Shown piece after piece: positions 11,949 through 28,467 of a stretch of 64,000 nt of DNA. The notes beneath the pieces were generated by a model that worked only from the letters and a program-made list of their open reading frames with translations, made no database searches and had not been told where the DNA came from. Position numbers and translations under genes: made by a program. Origin of the DNA: Viola odorata. Lineage: Eukaryota; Streptophyta; Magnoliopsida; Malpighiales; Violaceae. How positions within the stretch are numbered: position 1 is the stretch's first letter; every line of letters begins with the position of its first letter. The stretch lies in NCBI GenBank assembly GCA_963691705.1, contig OY829537.1:25048078-25112077 (forward strand), given 5' to 3'.

Positions 11949-13433
11949 ATTGAACACTATTAGTGAATGAACTTTAGTGATTGGTATAACAATATAAAAT
12001 TGAAAGAATTCAATTGAATTGAAATGAACACATTGTTTGGTATCGCTAAGAAATGATTTCATTTTACTTATTTGACCATTATACCCCTGAATTAAAATTT
12101 ACCCATAAATTGAAGAAACAATTTTATAAATGAAAATTTCTTGGTTCGATCGGGTTTAACCGGGTTCGATCGGATTGACCAATTGGACCGTTTTGAACCG
12201 TTCACACATCGAACCGTTCAATCTTAGATAATTGAACCGATAAATTTTCATACTAACGAATATAACATTTTATAATATATCAAAATAAAATATCAAGTAT
12301 ATCAAAACTTAAAAATAAAGAAACAATCTAAAATTCAAATTAGTAATTACTATTTGTTGATAACCAGTTTTTGATTAATCATCATTTTTTATCATAGTAT
12401 ATCCGTATTTTATTTTCACTTAATTTCGATTCTATTTTGATTTTTATTATTATTATTTCCATCTATTTACAATTTATTTTTATTTTGTTTCGTGTCATTC
12501 CATTTTTCTCATATTTTAATATTTTTTCGTTCGATCTTTTATCAGTTCCAAACGAGATTTCTCGGATCGTAGTTTATTTTTTTTCGTGTCATTTTATTTT
12601 ATTCCGGTTTATTTCATATTTTTAGTATTTTTTGGTTCGAGTTTCTATCAGGTTCAAACGAGAATTCTCAGATTATAGCTCGAACCGGATAATAATAATA
12701 CACCCACCTCCATTTTGTTTCTCTTTTCCTCACTCGCATCCTCCACCATCAGATCTGTAGACCTCAACTTTCAATCACCATCTCAACCTCTCCCTCTCCA
12801 TTTTTCCCAAACCTACTCAACCTTTCCCTCACCTCTCCTCTGCCATCACCCACGCCATCACCATCTACCCTCTCCATTTTTCTTCCTCTCCCTCACTACC
12901 ATCACCATCAGCTCCTCACCTATTGCAGTCCCCGCCGCCGCACTCCTTAGCGGCACACCCCCCTCTTCCACCACCACATCTCCAACATCAACCATTACAG
13001 TACCACCCGACTACGACAACAACAAGAAAACAGATCTGCAAATCTGACTCTCCTTCATCTTCGTCCCAAAGGAGGGAAAGAGATCGAATTGGTGATGGTA
13101 GTGGTGAAGAATTGACAAGATTAGAAGAGGAATTTGGTAGGTGTTGGTGCTGTATTTGTGAAATTGGAGCAGGGCTCGAGTGGGGGAGAGGATCTGCGGT
13201 GCCGGTGATGGAGGGTATTTTAGGAATATATAAGATATTAATACAAAATCTGAGAATCGTCTGACAAATCAGACCAATTTTGGCAAGAATTCACTCCTTC
13301 TTTAATTTGTTGTGTGCAATTCAGTGTGAATTGAAATCTTTTTGTAAGAATTATAACAAACATAAAATTTGTCATTATTTTAGTTATAATGAACTGAATT
13401 CTTCTCAGATTTTGATACCAAACAACCTCTAAA
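11949..13433. mobile_element. PIF/Harbinger-like non-autonomous element, tandem copy 3
   Basis: A third direct copy of the same unit ends with TTTGATACCAAACAACCTCT (from 13411), 26 bp before the right end of the surrounding CTCCCTCC shell. Its left end is degraded. The order of internal blocks is the same as in copies 1 and 2. Confidence 0.65.
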
Positions 13434-13461
13434 TGACTTTTTTAAAAAGACGGAGGGAGTA

Positions 13462-15641
13462 CTTAGGAATCACTATTTACACGTGTTTATTTCCACATAA
13501 AGCTTAATTTGTTTCTATTTTTACCTTAAATTAATGTTTTTATTGTAGTATTTTTTATCTTTAAAAAATATGAGATAAAAGAATAAAAATTAATAAAGAA
13601 ACTTTTTTTTAACCATTTAAATTTACGAGTAAAAATGACAAAAAAAATTAATTAAATTTATGGTGTGGAAATAAACTATTATGGTGTGAAAATAGAGGCT
13701 CCCTATTTATTATTACTAGTTGCCATGATATTAACAAGTGGATTTCGAATGTATTTTTTTCATTCTTTCTTTTAGGTAGCGCTTGATTGACGAAATACCA
13801 CTTTAGTTTTTAGAATCACTTTTTCAAGTGAGTTCCTAGAAAAGTGATTATGGAAAAAGTTAGATTATAATGTATTTGTGTGACATTTAAGATTCTTATA
13901 GGAAAATACCAATATTGTTGTGTTTATTTTATAATCGGGAATCTTAAAGGAAAGTTTTAAAAAAAGTCCTAATATGTAGTTATTTGTTTATTTTAATTTA
14001 GTTATATTTATATGAATTTTAGTTAAGATAATCTCATGTAAGCATATAATAAGTAGTAACTTTAAAATATTAGCATGGTTGAAGAAGATGAATTTTTTTT
14101 TTCAAAATACAATGCCACGTTACTCTTTTGACTAATTAATAATGGAATATATCATATTTTTTAACTTATTATATAGAATAGTCCAAATTAATTAAATTGA
14201 ATTATTTATTAGTATGGGAAAATTAATAATCAAAACAAAGTGTAAAAATATATACTATCATTAGAATAAGACACAAATTGCAACTTTATAAATGGTAATT
14301 TATTTTCAACTCGAAAATTAATTCTCCTCTCCCCATTTTAAGGAAAATGGAAGGGTCGATAAAAGTTGAATTCTCTGAGTACATTAATTAATATTGACTA
14401 GAAATCTGGTTTAAAGAAACCTAAGTCTTTTCGAAAAAGAAAAGAAGAATACTAAAATATTAAAAAACGCGTTTTAATGAAGGAGTACGTAACATGGTTG
14501 TACGTACGTATAATGACCGATGTAACTTGACCGTATCTACGCTCCAATACTCCTGATTTTTATATTTTTAATTATAGATAGAAATATAGACAATGATATC
14601 AAAATTCGCAACATATTCTTTATTTTGTAGAAAATACTGTTAAATTATAAGTTTATTGGTCCATAATGTTTTCGGGTCATGACCATTTACCCATTGATTT
14701 TCTTCCAATTTACAGAATTGATTTCAAACTTCAAAGCAATATTTTTTCCTTTTTTAGTTTTAGCTGCCTTAAATTATTTATTTATCCTTTTCCTATAATA
14801 ATCCATAAAATCGTGAGTCGTTGTATATTAAGTATAATTCGGTGGGTGGTAGATGAAGTTTGATTGAGATTGCAGAATGGTAGCTCGAATATTTTTTTTT
14901 TAGCTTTCTTAGAGTATTTCATTTAAGCCCTTAAACTTTCAAAATTTACAATTTAAATTTTATAATTTTTTAAAAATTACAATTTTAATCTGTCTATGCT
15001 TAAAATTCAGAAAAATTGTTAAAAATTGCATAAGAATATAAAAATTGAAGAAAAAAAGGCAATGCCAATCAATATAAGACCTAGTCAGTGGTCAGCAAGC
15101 CGAGTGAATGATGAGCAGATGGGTCTGTGGCTTAATTTGGTGGTGGTGGCATCAGCATGGTCCCAGTTGCCGGTCTTCACTTTCCACTCAAGCCCAAGAT
15201 GATGGATAAGAAACTTGGAAACGTGACCCACATTTTATACTAATTTTTTATATTAATTTTTAAAATTTTAAATTCTCCAGTAGTTTTTAAAATTTTATTA
15301 GTTTTTTCTTAATTTTTCATATTTCCTAAAATATTGTTAAATTAAAAAAAACTAATTGACTCAGTCAATTCAGGTAGTTACATCAGTTTGATTTGAGAGT
15401 TCTTTTTTTTATATTTATATAAACAACGGATATATTAAAAACACACAAAAAGTGTGACCAAAAAGATAAATCTTAGAGGGTATAAGTCAATCCAAAATTA
15501 ACCAAGTATGATTATTTTCCTAACCAAATTCGAACCCTTTCCGAACTAGCAACCGAGTCCGAAATCGAGTAAGGGAAAGAGTTTATACATATTTTTAGTG
15601 TTTTCAATTTTTTTAAAGAGTTTTAAGTTATATATATATTA
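13462..15641. other. AT-rich intergenic DNA
   Basis: No supportable gene, RNA gene or complete transposon was found in these 2.2 kb. Open frames here are short and unlike any family I recognise. Confidence 0.6.
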
Positions 15642-15643
15642 TA

Positions 15644-15903
15644 CTCCCTCCTTCCTTAAAATCTTGTCTTTCTCGCATCCCAATATTCAGTAGGGAACGC
15701 ATATCGAGGAGGCCGGATGAGGCACTATTTGACCCCAAAAAAATCCGAATTTTTTTGTGAACATACGTTAATCCTTAACGTACTTCCCAGAAAAAATTAA
15801 GGGCAAAATTATCTCAAATAGTGCGTCTGCCGGCCGTTTTAAGCTACATGCCGAAACAGTAAAAACAAAAGATAAAATGACTTCATTTCAAGGACGGAGG
15901 GAG
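15644..15903. mobile_element. Stowaway-like MITE, 260 bp
   Basis: Terminal repeats CTCCCTCCTTCCTT and, from the right end, CTCCCTCCGTCCTT, with TA at 15642-15643 and 15904-15905. The interior contains ACTATTTGACCCCAAAAA on the left and a matching TCAAATAGTGCG block on the right, as in the MITE at 24759, so the whole unit is a loose palindrome. Confidence 0.85.
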
Positions 15904-15905
15904 TA

Positions 15906-16477
15906 TTATATTAACTTAGTGTAAAACTTTGATTAAACCACTCATCTATTGCCCCAATAACTTGAGTGATTTGTTAAACTGTTTGAATATGAACTTTTAA
16001 TGATAGAATAACATTTTTTTTTACCAATAATTTGTAACTATTTGTTACTTCTTTTTGTATTTGGAAAGAAAAAAAAGGTGGTAAAACTCTTTTTCACACA
16101 ATAGCATACTTAAAATTCAAACTTTAAATTTCTGATTAAGTTAGAACAACTCTCTATTAGTTGATCTATATGTAGGTAGTTGTACTATTTTTTTATCAAT
16201 TCATACTTTTTTTTGTTAAGTTGATAATTTATACTTATTAAATAGATATTTTTTATTAAATAATAAAAAATGATTCCTTATAGTTGAAAATCAAGTTAAT
16301 CTAAAAAAATTAAATCGACCATTCAAGATTTTCTTAACGGGTTACACAGTAAAAGCATTAAAATTGAATCTTCATATGAATTCAAATAGCTTATTGTACA
16401 TTAAGATTCTCTTTTTCAAATATTTTATTGATTCGATCCATAAATAATCACGAAAAATCACTAATTCAAATATAATA
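15906..16477. other. AT-rich intergenic DNA
   Basis: No supportable feature was seen. The 135-codon minus-strand open frame crossing into this stretch is produced by the adjacent MITEs. Confidence 0.5.
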
Positions 16478-16519
16478 CTCCCTCTGTTCCCTCTGTTCTG
16501 TTTTGGAAGATAGAGGGAG
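16478..16519. mobile_element. Miniature MITE remnant, 42 bp
   Basis: CTCCCTCTGTTCCCTC at the left and GATAGAGGGAG at the right form a short inverted repeat with TA on both sides (16476-16477, 16520-16521). It looks like the two tips of a CTCCCTC element with nearly all of the interior gone. Confidence 0.55.
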
Positions 16520-16558
16520 TAGTTTTTTTTTTGACAATTTAATATATATAATATTATA

Positions 16559-16714
16559 CTCCCTCCTATTTGACCCCAAAAACTTTCGAATTTTTTCTCG
16601 AACGTACGTTCGAAAAAAAGTACGAAATTTTTTGGGGTCAAATAGCGAATCATTCGGCATCCTCGAAATGCGTACATGAACAGTAAAATGACAAGTAATT
16701 GTGTCCGGAAGGAG
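16559..16714. mobile_element. Stowaway-like MITE with deleted left arm, 156 bp
   Basis: It has the same interior and right arm as the 218-bp MITE at 24759-24976 (TATTTGACCCCAAAAAC, CGAACGTACGTTCG centre, ACAAGTAATTGTGTCCGG end). The left arm jumps from CTCCCTCC straight to TATTTGACCCC, missing about 62 bp. TA flanks are at 16557-16558 and 16715-16716. Confidence 0.8.
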
Positions 16715-17348
16715 TATATAATAGCGAAGAAAGGAAGAGAGACGCGTGTATGGTTCTCCTTTTCCCACAAGCCCAACAAAAATAATAATAATACTGATGT
16801 GACAAAATTTAATTATTTTAATTTACTTCTTTAAAGTAAATCACTAAAACGATGCCGCATAACATTACGTTTCAGAAAATAATTCCAAATCCAGACCCAT
16901 CAATCTGAAAACAAACCTCATTTACCAGCGAGCACTTGTTATTACAAAAAAACAGTTTTTCTTGTTATTACAAGATCCAATATCTCCCTCCAAAACTAAC
17001 CAATGCCAGGTTTTCTTTTCTTATTTTTACTTTTATTCTTTCAAGAAAAATGAAAATAAAAATGAAGAAACACGAAGAAAGAAGTCTCTTTTGACCATCA
17101 AACAAGCAACTACCCCATCGCTCTTTCTTCCCTTCTTCCTCCTATCTTCTTTTTTCTTTCTTTCTTTCAAAAATATTAATTAATTAGTATTCAATATTCA
17201 TTTTTTCATTCATCATCATTACCATCTCATCTTGAACCCATTCACACATTCTTATATTCCCACCATTTTTTCCTTTTTCTCCCCCATCATAACCAGCATC
17301 TCTCCAGAACCAATTATAGCAAAATACTAATACTAATAATAAATTATA

Positions 17349-21674
<4,326 letters not shown>

Positions 21675-22645
21675 AGCATGAGTAGAGTTTTTAAAGATCG
21701 AGACAAGTGAGAGTTTGGGGAACAGTAACTCGTTCCCGTCAAATGCTGTACTCTTCAGAGAGTATTCAAGGTCGTAGCTCACCGAGTCTTGCACCTCAGT
21801 TACCATCATTCAACCTCCTTTTGAAACTCAAGGTTTTTAATGTCAGAACTTCACATAGGTCATAGGATGTGTGGATATTTATGAGAATGTAGTAAATTTA
21901 AGTGTCGAGGAGTGGATTGTTAGGGTTGGCACTGCTGTGCCCAAAAGGGTGTGTTTGTACATTCTTGTGTATATCGGTGAGCATGTTCCCTTGAGTGGTA
22001 ATTGTATCAATGAAACGTTGGTATTTTACGAATACAAATGTTTTCTTTGAACTTAACTACGTAAATAATCTGCTTAATCCTTCAATCGTTGTCATTTATC
22101 TATGCAGAAATTCCTAGCGCCTTCAATCGTTGGCATTTATCTTTCCAGAAATTCGTAGCGCTCGAAGAGCTTATAGCTTGAGAAAGGGAATGCGAGAGTT
22201 CAACTCTGAATACTCAAAAGATTTATGCATACAAAGAAGATTGCACTGCACAGCCAAAATGATTGACCATTTAGCTTGTTTCTCTCTTCCTATTATCTAC
22301 AGACTTTCCACCCAGAAACTGTCAATTGTATCAGCAATTTGTCTATGAGCCAGATGACTCTACGACATTTTCTATGAGCCAGGGACGAAATTGAGTCTGA
22401 CTAAGCTGATTGAGTGGAAGTATGCAATGGACCCAACGGTCTTCTGAATCTTTTCTGGTTTCTAGTCTCCCCAGAGCAATCATGTTGCCCCAGAGATACC
22501 ACAATACGAAACCAGCAAAACACAACTGGTACTTTGATTAGAAGTGATGTCAAACTTGAAACAGCCAAAACCGAGACGATGACCCAAGATCTGGTAAGAG
22601 GCTGGTGATTTGAGTAACTTGATGGTGCAGACAACAAACGATATG
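21675..22645. other. Convergent 3' UTR region of CPK28 and bHLH121
   Basis: The two genes end tail to tail with 971 bp between stop codons. Nothing coding was recognised. Direct repeat: a CCTTCAATCGTTG[GT]CATTTATCT-type stretch occurs at about 22079 and 22121. Confidence 0.6.
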
Positions 22646-24294
22646 TCAATTATTGGATTTTGGGACATCACCAACACTGTTAGAAGAGCTACCCCGCAGA
22701 CCTTGGGATGAAGAGTACTTGCTTGAGGAGCCACCATTTGCAATATTTCTGTCCTTCCTCTGACATTCTTTGCCTTTCCTTTCTTCAGTTGACATATCCT
22801 GCACAAGACTTTCTAGTCAGTGTTATGTTAGACATGAGTAAGTGGAAGTCTGTAAGAACTAATACATCTTTAAACAGACCTTCTGTGCTGATGATCCAGG
22901 CATTTTAAGTTCGAGTTCTGTTCCAACATCACTAGAATCATCACATCTTTCTGTATTGCTGCTTCTTTGATGATCGACAGGCTGGTTTCTGGAATCCTGT
23001 TCACCTGAACAACGGGATGTAGAAGCATACTGAGATGATGGCTGTCCATTTGGGGAATTGGTAGGAGCTGGGTAAGGAATAAATGTTGAACAAGGACCTG
23101 GAATGGCACCATGATTCTGATTTCCAAAGAACATAAAAGGCTCCAATGTCGGGTGCATGTGGATCGGAGCTGGTTGGACAGGTACAGGTACCGTGTATGA
23201 ATAAGGTGGAACCATGACAAGAGAAGGATCAACAGATCCCCAAGGGAACAAAGCTCTCATCCTTTGCTGATACTGAACATTGAGATTTTCAATATCAGAC
23301 TTTATAGATGCCTTTTCTTCTCTGAGCTCATTTTTCTCCTGCGTAAGCTGCACAAATTCAAAACAGTTAACACCTGATCAAACAATCACATAAGCATCTC
23401 AAAGAACAAACAAAAAAGAACGCAATCACCTCACGTGATTCTTCTGTCAGCTCAGCACACTCCGCCTTTAGTCTATTAACTTCAGATGTTAGATCCTTCA
23501 GCATTTCAATTGTATCGGTTAAAATGCTCGCCTTGTCATTTTTTGGCCTATCTGGGTCTGTGTACGCGCAGAAATTCAATACCAAATAATCAAGCCCTAC
23601 ACACTTTTTGCAACACAAAAGAATCCCACATATTTAAACTTAATAACTTGAATTGAAATGCGGGAATTAAAAAGACCCCAAAAGTTATAAAAAAAAAACA
23701 AAACAGGAGCATCTCGCAGGATTGTTCAAACTGATCAATTCGGATTGAACCTGATTTGTTTAGAAAATGTGATTACAGGAACTATAAATGTCGTGCAATT
23801 AGGCATAAATCGACCCCGAACCCCCTACCCCAACCCCAATAATAATAATAATAATAATAATTGGCATCTTCAACGCCATTAACAACCGCTTATGAAAGTT
23901 TTTTGGAGTTAAAAACAACAAAAATAATGACTTCAATTGAATTGCAAAAAGGAAAACAGATTCAACTCTACACTTATATATGAATCATATATTACCTAGT
24001 GTGTTACTCAAGTCATGAAATTGCTCATTCAAACAACCCCTCCTCAATTTCTCACGGTCTGCCTTCTGCACTTTCCTTGCATCCCTCATTTCTGCCACCG
24101 GCCTTTGCCTACACCATAACATAAATATAACCAATAATAATAAAAATCCTACCAAAATGAACAAAATCGCAAGAACTATTCATAAATTTACATTAATAAA
24201 TAGTAAAAAGAAAAAAAGACCTGGATGTTGAAGGCGGTAGCTTTTGAGGAGAAACAGATCGAGAGAAAGCTTGAGGTGCTTTCCATTGATCCAT
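22646..24294 (-). CDS. bHLH121: bHLH transcription factor, bHLH121/URI type
   Basis: Five minus-strand exons: 24294-24221, 24108-23996, 23557-23430, 23347-22880, 22798-22646, joining in frame to 311 residues. The start is the first ATG of exon 1 (MDQWKAPQ). The helix-loop-helix region is split by the first introns: basic part KVQKADREKLRR, helix 1 LNEQFHDLSN, helix 2 KNDKASILTDTIEML, then a leucine-zipper-like stretch (LTSEVNRLKAE through LREEKASIKSDIENL). The Pro-rich C-terminal half (VPVPVQPAPIHMHP, FGNQN) matches my memory of Arabidopsis bHLH121, a nuclear regulator upstream of FIT and Ib bHLH genes in iron deficiency that pairs with IVc bHLHs. Odd: after KLRR the usual Asp-Arg of the family is Gly-Cys. 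It is divergent to the GT47 gene. Confidence 0.9.
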
Positions 24295-25311
24295 CTCTTT
24301 TCTTCTTTCGTACCAGGAAAAAAAAAGGCAATCGCTTTAGGGGTTTAATCGTGCTTTTTATGCGAGTAATGTGAATTTACATGAATGTAAGAAAGCAGCT
24401 GATCTGATATTTCTGAGAAGTTTTGGCAGAAACAAACAAAAAGACTTGTGCTTTCCACGAGCCACACAACAAGCTTGTGCCCCACACCCACCCTACCCAT
24501 ATTCCTCCCATTATTGTAATTTATTAACCTAGAATGACAAATTAATCCCTCTCACTTCCTAATTTGACTTTGTTAGGTCCTTTTTAGACCATTTTTAAAA
24601 ATATTATTAGGAACTTATCTATAATATATTTTTATATTTTTAAGTTATGAAGATGAATGATTCAATGATTCATGAAATAGATTTAATAAAATTTATTTGT
24701 AAAACATTCTCAATTAAATCCCTATGAGAAAACCTAAGAATGACTATATTAGATCATACTCCCTCCGGACACAATTACTTGTCGTTTTACTGTTCATGCA
24801 CGCGTTTCGAGGAAGCCGAATGACTCACTATTTGACCCCAAAAACTTCCAAATTTTTTCTCGAACGTACGTTCGAAAAAAAGTACGAAATTTTTTAGGGT
24901 CAAATAGCGAGCCATTCAGCATCCTCGAAATGCTTGCATGAATAGTAAAATGACAAGTAATTGTGTCCGGAGGGAGTATCAATTATGATTGAAAAATATA
25001 AAATCTAAAAAAAATAACTTTTAATTCATGTCATATATTTTCTTATATTTTATATTTTTCAATTATAATCTAATAATGGGATAGGGTCTAATTGAATCAT
25101 TTATGACAACATAGGATCTATTTATACTTTTCATCACACAAGGGTTTAATTGATTGTTTTCACAAAACAGAGGACTAAAACAGTCAAAGTTATGAAGAAC
25201 GCTGTCGTTTCGGTCCTTGGATTCATTTACTTCTTCTAAGCTCTAAGCAAGCGCCCGCGCGACGCACAGACCCGCACACGCGCTCTCTTCTTCCTCTATC
25301 TCTATTCTCTC
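24295..25311. promoter_or_regulatory. Divergent intergenic region between bHLH121 and the GT47 gene
   Basis: About 1 kb separates the two start codons, so both promoters must lie here or in 5' UTRs. A C/T-rich stretch before the GT47 start looks like 5' UTR. The 218-bp MITE at 24759-24976 occupies the middle. I could not place TATA boxes with confidence. Confidence 0.5.
24759..24976. mobile_element. Stowaway-like MITE, 218 bp, near-perfect palindrome
   Basis: Termini CTCCCTCCGGACACAATTAC at both ends in inverted orientation, TA at 24757-24758 and 24977-24978. The two halves pair along almost their whole length (roughly 90% by eye), folding around the palindrome CGAACGTACGTTCG near 24862-24875. 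The 62-codon open frame inside is a by-product shared with the MITE at 16559 and not a gene. Confidence 0.9.
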
Positions 25312-27830
25312 ATGAGGAGCATAACTAACAAGCTCACCTCTTCCAGACTCGCACCACCTCACTACCACACCACTCCTCAATGCACCCGCTTCCACCAGAT
25401 CGGCGCCTTACTCCTAGTCACCGCCACCTTCTTGGTCGCCCGCCTCTTCGACCGCCCACTCGCCGCCTGCACTCAACCGTCACTCTTCAATCACGACCGC
25501 ACGTCGCTCCCTCCCTCTCTCAAGATCTACGTGTACGATGAGAACGAGATTGATGGGCTCAAAGAGCTCATGTATGGGAGAGATGGAAAGATCACGGCGG
25601 AGGCCTGTGTTAAAGGCCAGTGGGGCACTCAGGTGAAGATACACAAGCTGCTTCTTGAATCCGCAAGATTCAGGACGAGGAGCAAAGTGGAAGCCGATTT
25701 TTTCTTCGTGCCGACGTATGTTAAGTGCGTGCGGATGATGGGAGGTCTTACTGATAAAGAGATTAATCACACTTATGTCAAGGTCAAAAACCCTTTCGTT
25801 GTCTTCTCATGGCTTTCAAATTCCAATTGCATATTTCGCTGTGTTCAATTTTGGGTTTTGCTTCTTGTTTGTTTCAGGTGCTAAGTCAAATGCCGTATTT
25901 TAGGCGATCAGGAGGCCGGGATCATATATTTGTGTTTCCGAGGTATAGCCAGAAGAATCGTTTGCTTTTGTGATTAGTATAAGTATTTGTTTGGTGTGCT
26001 GAATGATATTGATTCCTGTTTTTTTATGACTGTTTCAGTGGTGCTGGAGCTCACTTATTTAGGTCATGGGCTACGTACATAAACCGTTCGATTATTCTTA
26101 CTCCCGAGGTGCCTACTACGTTCTTACTTCCATTTTTCCTAGTTGTATTTGAGCCTTTTGAACTAGTTCCTTCAAGCTTTACGGTCTCTTAATTGAATCA
26201 GACATGGTGGCATTTGTGTTTTTTGTGTATGGCATTTCTGTTGTTTCTACTTTCTAACTTGTTGACTGAAAATATAGAATATTTCCTGTGTGTTAGTGTA
26301 GGGGGATAGAACTGATAAGAAAGATTCAACTGCTTTTAATACATGGAAAGACATCATCATTCCTGGGAATGTTGAAGACGGGATGACCAGAAAAGGAGCT
26401 ACGGTGGTCCCACCTCTGCCTTTGTCGAAGAGGAAGTATTTGGCTAATTATTTGGGCCGTGCACAAGGAAAAATTGGCCGTCTTAAGTTGATAGAGCTTG
26501 CGAAGCAGTATCCAGATAAGGTATGCTGGTTTTTTAGACTATTTGATTATGATTATAAGAATGAGGCTTCATCCATGTTTATAATCTTATACATCTCATT
26601 TTCTTGAGGCATTAAGTAGGGATTTATGCTGAAGCACAATTCTAAGTTATGCAACGGGTTTTAACATGCATCATAGTTTGAGTATGATTGATTGTGTGCT
26701 AACTTGAAATGAAATTATTAAGGTCTACTCCTTTGCAAGTTCAAAAGGATCTTATATGCTTGTTAGCTTTGCTTATACCATGTATTGCAATACTGTCTTT
26801 GCATGTCTATTGGATGAGCAAAATTATTAGGAACAGATTGCACATTTCTTGTATTGCCATAATCTTTGGTGCTGACTTGTATCTCTGAGTGAAATAGAGA
26901 GACTGAATCTTGTTCTTATGTGTTCTTGTTTAGCTGGCAATAAAAGTCCTCTTGTTACAATGTCTTAACTGCTTATCTTGGTGGACAGTTCAATCTTAGT
27001 CACATATGTGGTGAAAACTTTGTAGCCTTGTCTCATTGGGAGCCTATTTTCAGATGTTGACTGCTCTAAGTGCTTGCTTAAATTCTTTCTTCCTATAATT
27101 TGCACCATTACATTGTAAACAGGTAGAAAGCCCAGAGTTGAAGTTTAGTGGCCCTGACAAATTAGGAAGGGCGGAATATTTTCAACACCTGCGCAATGCG
27201 AGGTTCTGTCTTGCTCCTCGTGGAGAGTCTTCATGGACGCTTCGTTTTTACGAATCCTTTTTTGTGGTCTGTCTCTCTTCTATATACATATGTTTTATCA
27301 AGCACACACATAGGCACACTCATTGGGAAACATATTCACCGACTAAGAACTGCCTGCTGAAACAATTTCATATACATGTTATACAGGAATGTGTCCCAGT
27401 TATATTATCTGATCAAGCTGAGTTCCCTTTCCAAAATGTGATTGACTACGCCCAGTTCTCAATCAAATGGCCATCAACTCGAATAGGTCCTGAACTTCTG
27501 GACTACCTAGAATCTATACCAGGTAGAAAAAACTTAGTTATTTTATCCTTTCTATTAGATATTGTTATTATAAACTGAATCTTGTGTTTTTCTTTTTCAG
27601 TTGAAGATGTAGAGCGTATGATAGCTGCTGGCAGACAAGTGAGGTGCTTATGGGTGTATGCTCCAGAGCATGAGCCATGTTCTGCAATGCAAGGGATAAT
27701 GCAGGAACTTCAGAGGAAAGTAAGGAGATTCCATCAATCTACTGAGACATTTTGGCTCCATAACCAAACTATTGTGAACAGAAATTTGGTCGAGTTCTTT
27801 AGCTGGAAGCCTCCTATGCCTTTACCCTAA
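25312..27830 (+). CDS. GT47 exostosin-family glycosyltransferase
   Basis: Seven exons: 25312-25782, 25878-25942, 26039-26108, 26302-26520, 27123-27266, 27387-27522, 27601-27830, giving 444 residues. A hydrophobic signal-anchor at about residues 26-45 (IGALLLVTATFLVARLF) predicts a type II Golgi membrane protein with a lumenal catalytic domain. Exostosin landmarks: LKIYVYDE, ADFFFVPTY, GGRDHIFVFPSGAG, LAPRGESSWTLRFYESF, ECVPVILSD and the ending ETFWLHN. GT47 enzymes add sugars such as glucuronate, arabinose, xylose or galactose to cell-wall polymers. By memory the closest relatives are At5g16890/Os03g0107900-type proteins and the C-terminal half of the extensin arabinosyltransferase ExAD. Donor and acceptor cannot be told from sequence. 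Start chosen as the first ATG preceding an unbroken exon 1. Confidence 0.9.
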
Positions 27831-28467
27831 TCAGCTTTTGGATTTATTCCAGCCTGCTCGTGCTTTTTCAGCGTGGATCTCATGTCTCCAATACCACTAC
27901 TCTGCCTGCTTGCCATTTGCTACAAACCCACAAGTTCCGGAATTTTTTTACAGTCTTCTCCCTAGCTTATTTGTTCATTTGATTGTCTTTACACAAGTTC
28001 TCCCTAGCTTATTTATTCATTTGATTGTCTTGTTGAGGGTACTGTTATGTATAGGGAAGTAGGCATGTCGGAGACTGTTACAGGATGGTGGGTTTGTGTA
28101 CCCGTCGTTTGGGGTATCTGTCTACAAAGTTTCTTAGGAGGACATAATGCAACCAGCTCTTACTTTTTGAACGTTTTACGGAAACATTTCAGACTTGAGA
28201 GCACTAAAAAGTTATCCAGATTGCCTCATGCATTTCAGACTTCAGTAGCAGGCCAAAAGCACTGTTTGTATTAAAATAAAAAACAATCCTAAAGTTTGCA
28301 CAAACTGCAAAATTGAACTAAATAAATAAATGAGGCACTCAGGCTACTCGCGAATTACCACTTCACGATTCCTGAAAAAGCCCGCCAAACGGTGCCGCTT
28401 TATCATCTGACGAACCCTTACGCAAAACAAACCGCAAGTTTTACGCGGGCGGGTAACGCAACGAGAA
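27831..28467. other. Spacer between GT47 and APE2 genes
   Basis: It holds the GT47 3' UTR and APE2 upstream region. A short direct repeat (a CTCCCTAGCTTATTT-type stretch followed by ATTTGATTGTCTT) occurs near 27958 and 27999. No gene was recognised; the 75-codon open frames here show no family features. Confidence 0.55.

Larger units (their letters stand above)
8107..13459. mobile_element. Composite block bounded by Stowaway-like CTCCCTCC inverted repeats
   Basis: The left end reads CTCCCTCCATCTTTCATGGC and the right end, reverse-complemented, CTCCCTCCGTCTTTTTAAAA. TA dinucleotides sit outside both ends (8105-8106 and 13460-13461), as expected for Stowaway/Tc1-mariner insertions. True Stowaway MITEs are usually under 500 bp, so the 5.35 kb span is best explained by later insertion and amplification of other sequence inside it (8861-13433). 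The left arm (8107-8860) is unique here and has no convincing gene. Whether the two ends ever belonged to one element is inference. Confidence 0.55.

Noticed and set aside
16372..16779. 135- and 100-codon minus-strand open frames
   Set aside because: They run through a palindromic MITE. The same peptide appears at 24794-24982 in another MITE of the family, so it marks the repeat.
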